In this document: positions 23,723 through 25,006 of the stretch, piece by piece
Layout: every line of letters begins with the position of its first letter
Numbering within the stretch: position 1 is the stretch's first letter
Assembly: GCA_964579855.1 (NCBI GenBank)
Contig: CAZOIM010000030.1
Coordinates: 1 to 25,006, forward strand
Origin: JADGQA01 sp964579855
GTDB taxonomy: Bacteria; Bacteroidota; Ignavibacteria; UBA10030
Reading direction: 5' to 3'
Length of the DNA: 25,006 bases
Notes under the pieces: generated by a model
What the model was told of the DNA's origin: nothing
Seen by the model: the letters and a program-made list of their open reading frames with translations, nothing else
The model's database searches: none
Position numbers and translations under genes: made by a program

Positions 23723-23808
23723 TACGGTAGAGTTAAAGACATATCAAATTAAAGAGCGTGCTCCACTTTCGGCATGTTGCCAGTGAGTCAAGGGATAGTG
23801 GAGGCAGT

Positions 23809-25006
23809 CTAGTTTGCGAGATGTGGAGCCAACGAAACAGGAACTCTTACGATTGACATGCCCAACATATTGAGTTTCTTGTTCAATTGCGCGATGTCAC
23901 CGTTGTTCAGTTCCTGAACCTTGGATTTTAATGATGAGAATTTGTCGTTCAGCATCGCATATGCCTCCCGCATCTGTTCCGTCGGATCGCGGTCCGCGCC
24001 GATGATTGCGGTTTCCAATGCGGCAAGATCCCCCGCGTTCAGCGATTTCTTGAGTTCTTCGATTTTTGCGGAAAGGGTGTGAGTCAATGAGCGGACAAGC
24101 GTATCCGTAGTATTCTCCTCTTGTTGCAGGGGAGCGAGTTGAGCCGACAACGAATCGAGGTCGGATTTCAACGCATACTGGTCTGCCATGGCATTCCAGA
24201 CATTGACCGCAAGTGAGAACTGGTCCTTCAGCGCGTTTTCGCTGGTATGGACTCTCGGATCCAGCATTACTTCGATTGTCTCAGAATATGCGTGGCCGGA
24301 GACAGTGAGTCTAACCTTATATCTGCCGGGGAGGACGAGTGGTCCCTGTGGTTGTTTCTCTGTGCCTTGTCCCGCGATTGCAGCCATGCTGTAGTCGTGC
24401 TGTGATGTGGGGGGAGATGAATATCGAAGATCCCAGACGAACCTGTTGTGGCCGGCTTCCATCGAAAGCGGTTCGATTTTGGGAAGCCAATCGTTCATAA
24501 AGTATTGCGGGCCAGAGGAGGGATCTGAAAGATCCGAGCTTGAAAACCTTCGAACGAGATTTCCGGCACTATCGGTTATCTCAAGAGCGACCGGAGACTG
24601 CGGTTTTGTGCGCAGATAGTAATCGATTATTGCACCATTCGGAGGATTCGTCCCCAGCGGTTCTTCCGGCGGCAGGGGGGTGTCCCGGTTCTCGCTTCGT
24701 CGCATTCGAATCGCGCGCTCGGGCTTGAACAACTGAACATCGGCATCGATCACCTTCGCATTCAGTTGCTGCAAGGGCGTTAGATCGTCCAACACCCAGA
24801 AGGCGCGACCGTGTGTTGCCGCCACCAGATCGTTGTCGTGAACCGCAAGATCGCGAACGGAAGCAACGGGGAGATTAAGTTGCAGGGATTGCCAATTTTC
24901 GCCTTCATCGAACGATACGTAAACGCCAGTCTCGGTGCCGGCATAAAGCAGACCTTTTCTTGTAAGATCTGATCGTACAACCTGAACGTACGCCAAGGAG
25001 TCAATT
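23809..25006 (-). CDS. VPS10/sortilin-type BNR propeller protein (partial, N-terminus off window)
   Basis: The frame is open to the right edge (398 residues visible). The leftmost segment of the protein, GLLYAGTETGVYVSFDEGENW with an Asp-box, followed by LPVASVRDLAVHDNDLVAATHGRAFWVLDDLTPLQQL, is the last blade of the propeller typical of large exported glycosyl-hydrolase-like/sortilin proteins. After it come a beta-sandwich-like part (PVALEITDSAGNLVRRF, RFVWDLRY, LPGRYKVRLTVSGHAYSETIEV) and a helical C-terminal region (about 250-390) with coiled-coil character. Full-length relatives are about 1000 aa and exported. No C-terminal sorting domain is seen. Enzymatic activity is not established for this group. 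The stop at 23809 is 86 bp before the cyclase ATG on the same strand. Confidence 0.85.
   Translation of the reverse strand, partial: IDSLAYVQVVRSDLTRKGLLYAGTETGVYVSFDEGENWQSLQLNLPVASVRDLAVHDNDLVAATHGRAFWVLDDLTPLQQLNAKVIDADVQLFKPERAIRMRRSENRDTPLPPEEPLGTNPPNGAIIDYYLRTKPQSPVALEITDSAGNLVRRFSSSDLSDPSSGPQYFMNDWLPKIEPLSMEAGHNRFVWDLRYSSPPTSQHDYSMAAIAGQGTEKQPQGPLVLPGRYKVRLTVSGHAYSETIEVMLDPRVHTSENALKDQFSLAVNVWNAMADQYALKSDLDSLSAQLAPLQQEENTTDTLVRSLTHTLSAKIEELKKSLNAGDLAALETAIIGADRDPTEQMREAYAMLNDKFSSLKSKVQELNNGDIAQLNKKLNMLGMSIVRVPVSLAPHLAN

Noticed and set aside
1..25006. Mobile elements, CRISPR arrays, tRNA or rRNA genes
   Set aside because: No transposase or integrase products, no regularly spaced repeats, and no cloverleaf or rRNA signatures were seen; the window looks like ordinary chromosome.

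Overview
The window reads as a chromosomal contig from a Gram-negative bacterium of the Bacteroidota/Chlorobiota-Ignavibacteriota kind. This is an inference. It rests on an S46 dipeptidyl-peptidase lipoprotein, a sortilin/VPS10-type propeller protein, an adenylate cyclase fused to TPRs, two exported PAP2 proteins and roughly balanced base composition. A run of exactly 100 Ns at 17554-17653 looks like a scaffold gap, so the source is probably a draft or metagenome assembly. I saw no rRNA, tRNA, CRISPR array, transposase or phage gene.

Layout. 1-2048 (minus): argC and argJ, with argJ running off the left edge, behind a sigma70-like promoter that lies inside two tandem ARG-box-like operators. 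2200-3297 (plus): ychF, divergent from argC. 3331-4804 (minus): a wyosine-synthase-like radical SAM protein, preceded by a small protein made of two identically spaced four-cysteine modules. 5145-6302 (plus): a membrane-anchored metallophosphoesterase. 6340-8289 (minus): two adjacent PAP2 phosphatase paralogues, one of which lacks the usual phosphate-binding arginines. 8637-12190 (minus): a tightly overlapping four-gene operon of methyltransferase, SRPBCC/cyclase, FabF-like ketosynthase and FAD oxidoreductase. It looks like a compact polyketide or fatty-acid-derived pathway. 12321-13259 (plus): LD-carboxypeptidase. 13283-14768 (minus): a small exported barrel-like protein and a lipoprotein metallo-beta-lactamase-fold hydrolase. 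14995-17172 (minus): the S46 peptidase, with a strong intrinsic terminator. 17483-18830 (minus): an SDR and a HAD phosphatase split by the assembly gap. 19026-19781 (minus): a tandemly duplicated ABM/dimeric-barrel protein. 19938-23722 (minus): an adenylate cyclase-TPR receptor translationally coupled to a DUF2339-type polytopic membrane protein. 23809-25006 (minus): the C-terminal part of a VPS10/BNR propeller protein.

Most genes are on the minus strand and form short operons with 1-11 nt overlaps (argC/argJ, the ketosynthase operon, cyclase/DUF2339). The strongest candidate for an undescribed system is the ketosynthase operon: it has an intact condensing-enzyme active site, a cyclase-like protein, a redox enzyme and a methyltransferase, but no ACP, ketoreductase or type III PKS in view. 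The duplicated Cys-module protein beside the radical SAM gene is the next most interesting item. The ArgR-type operator/promoter is the clearest regulatory signal.
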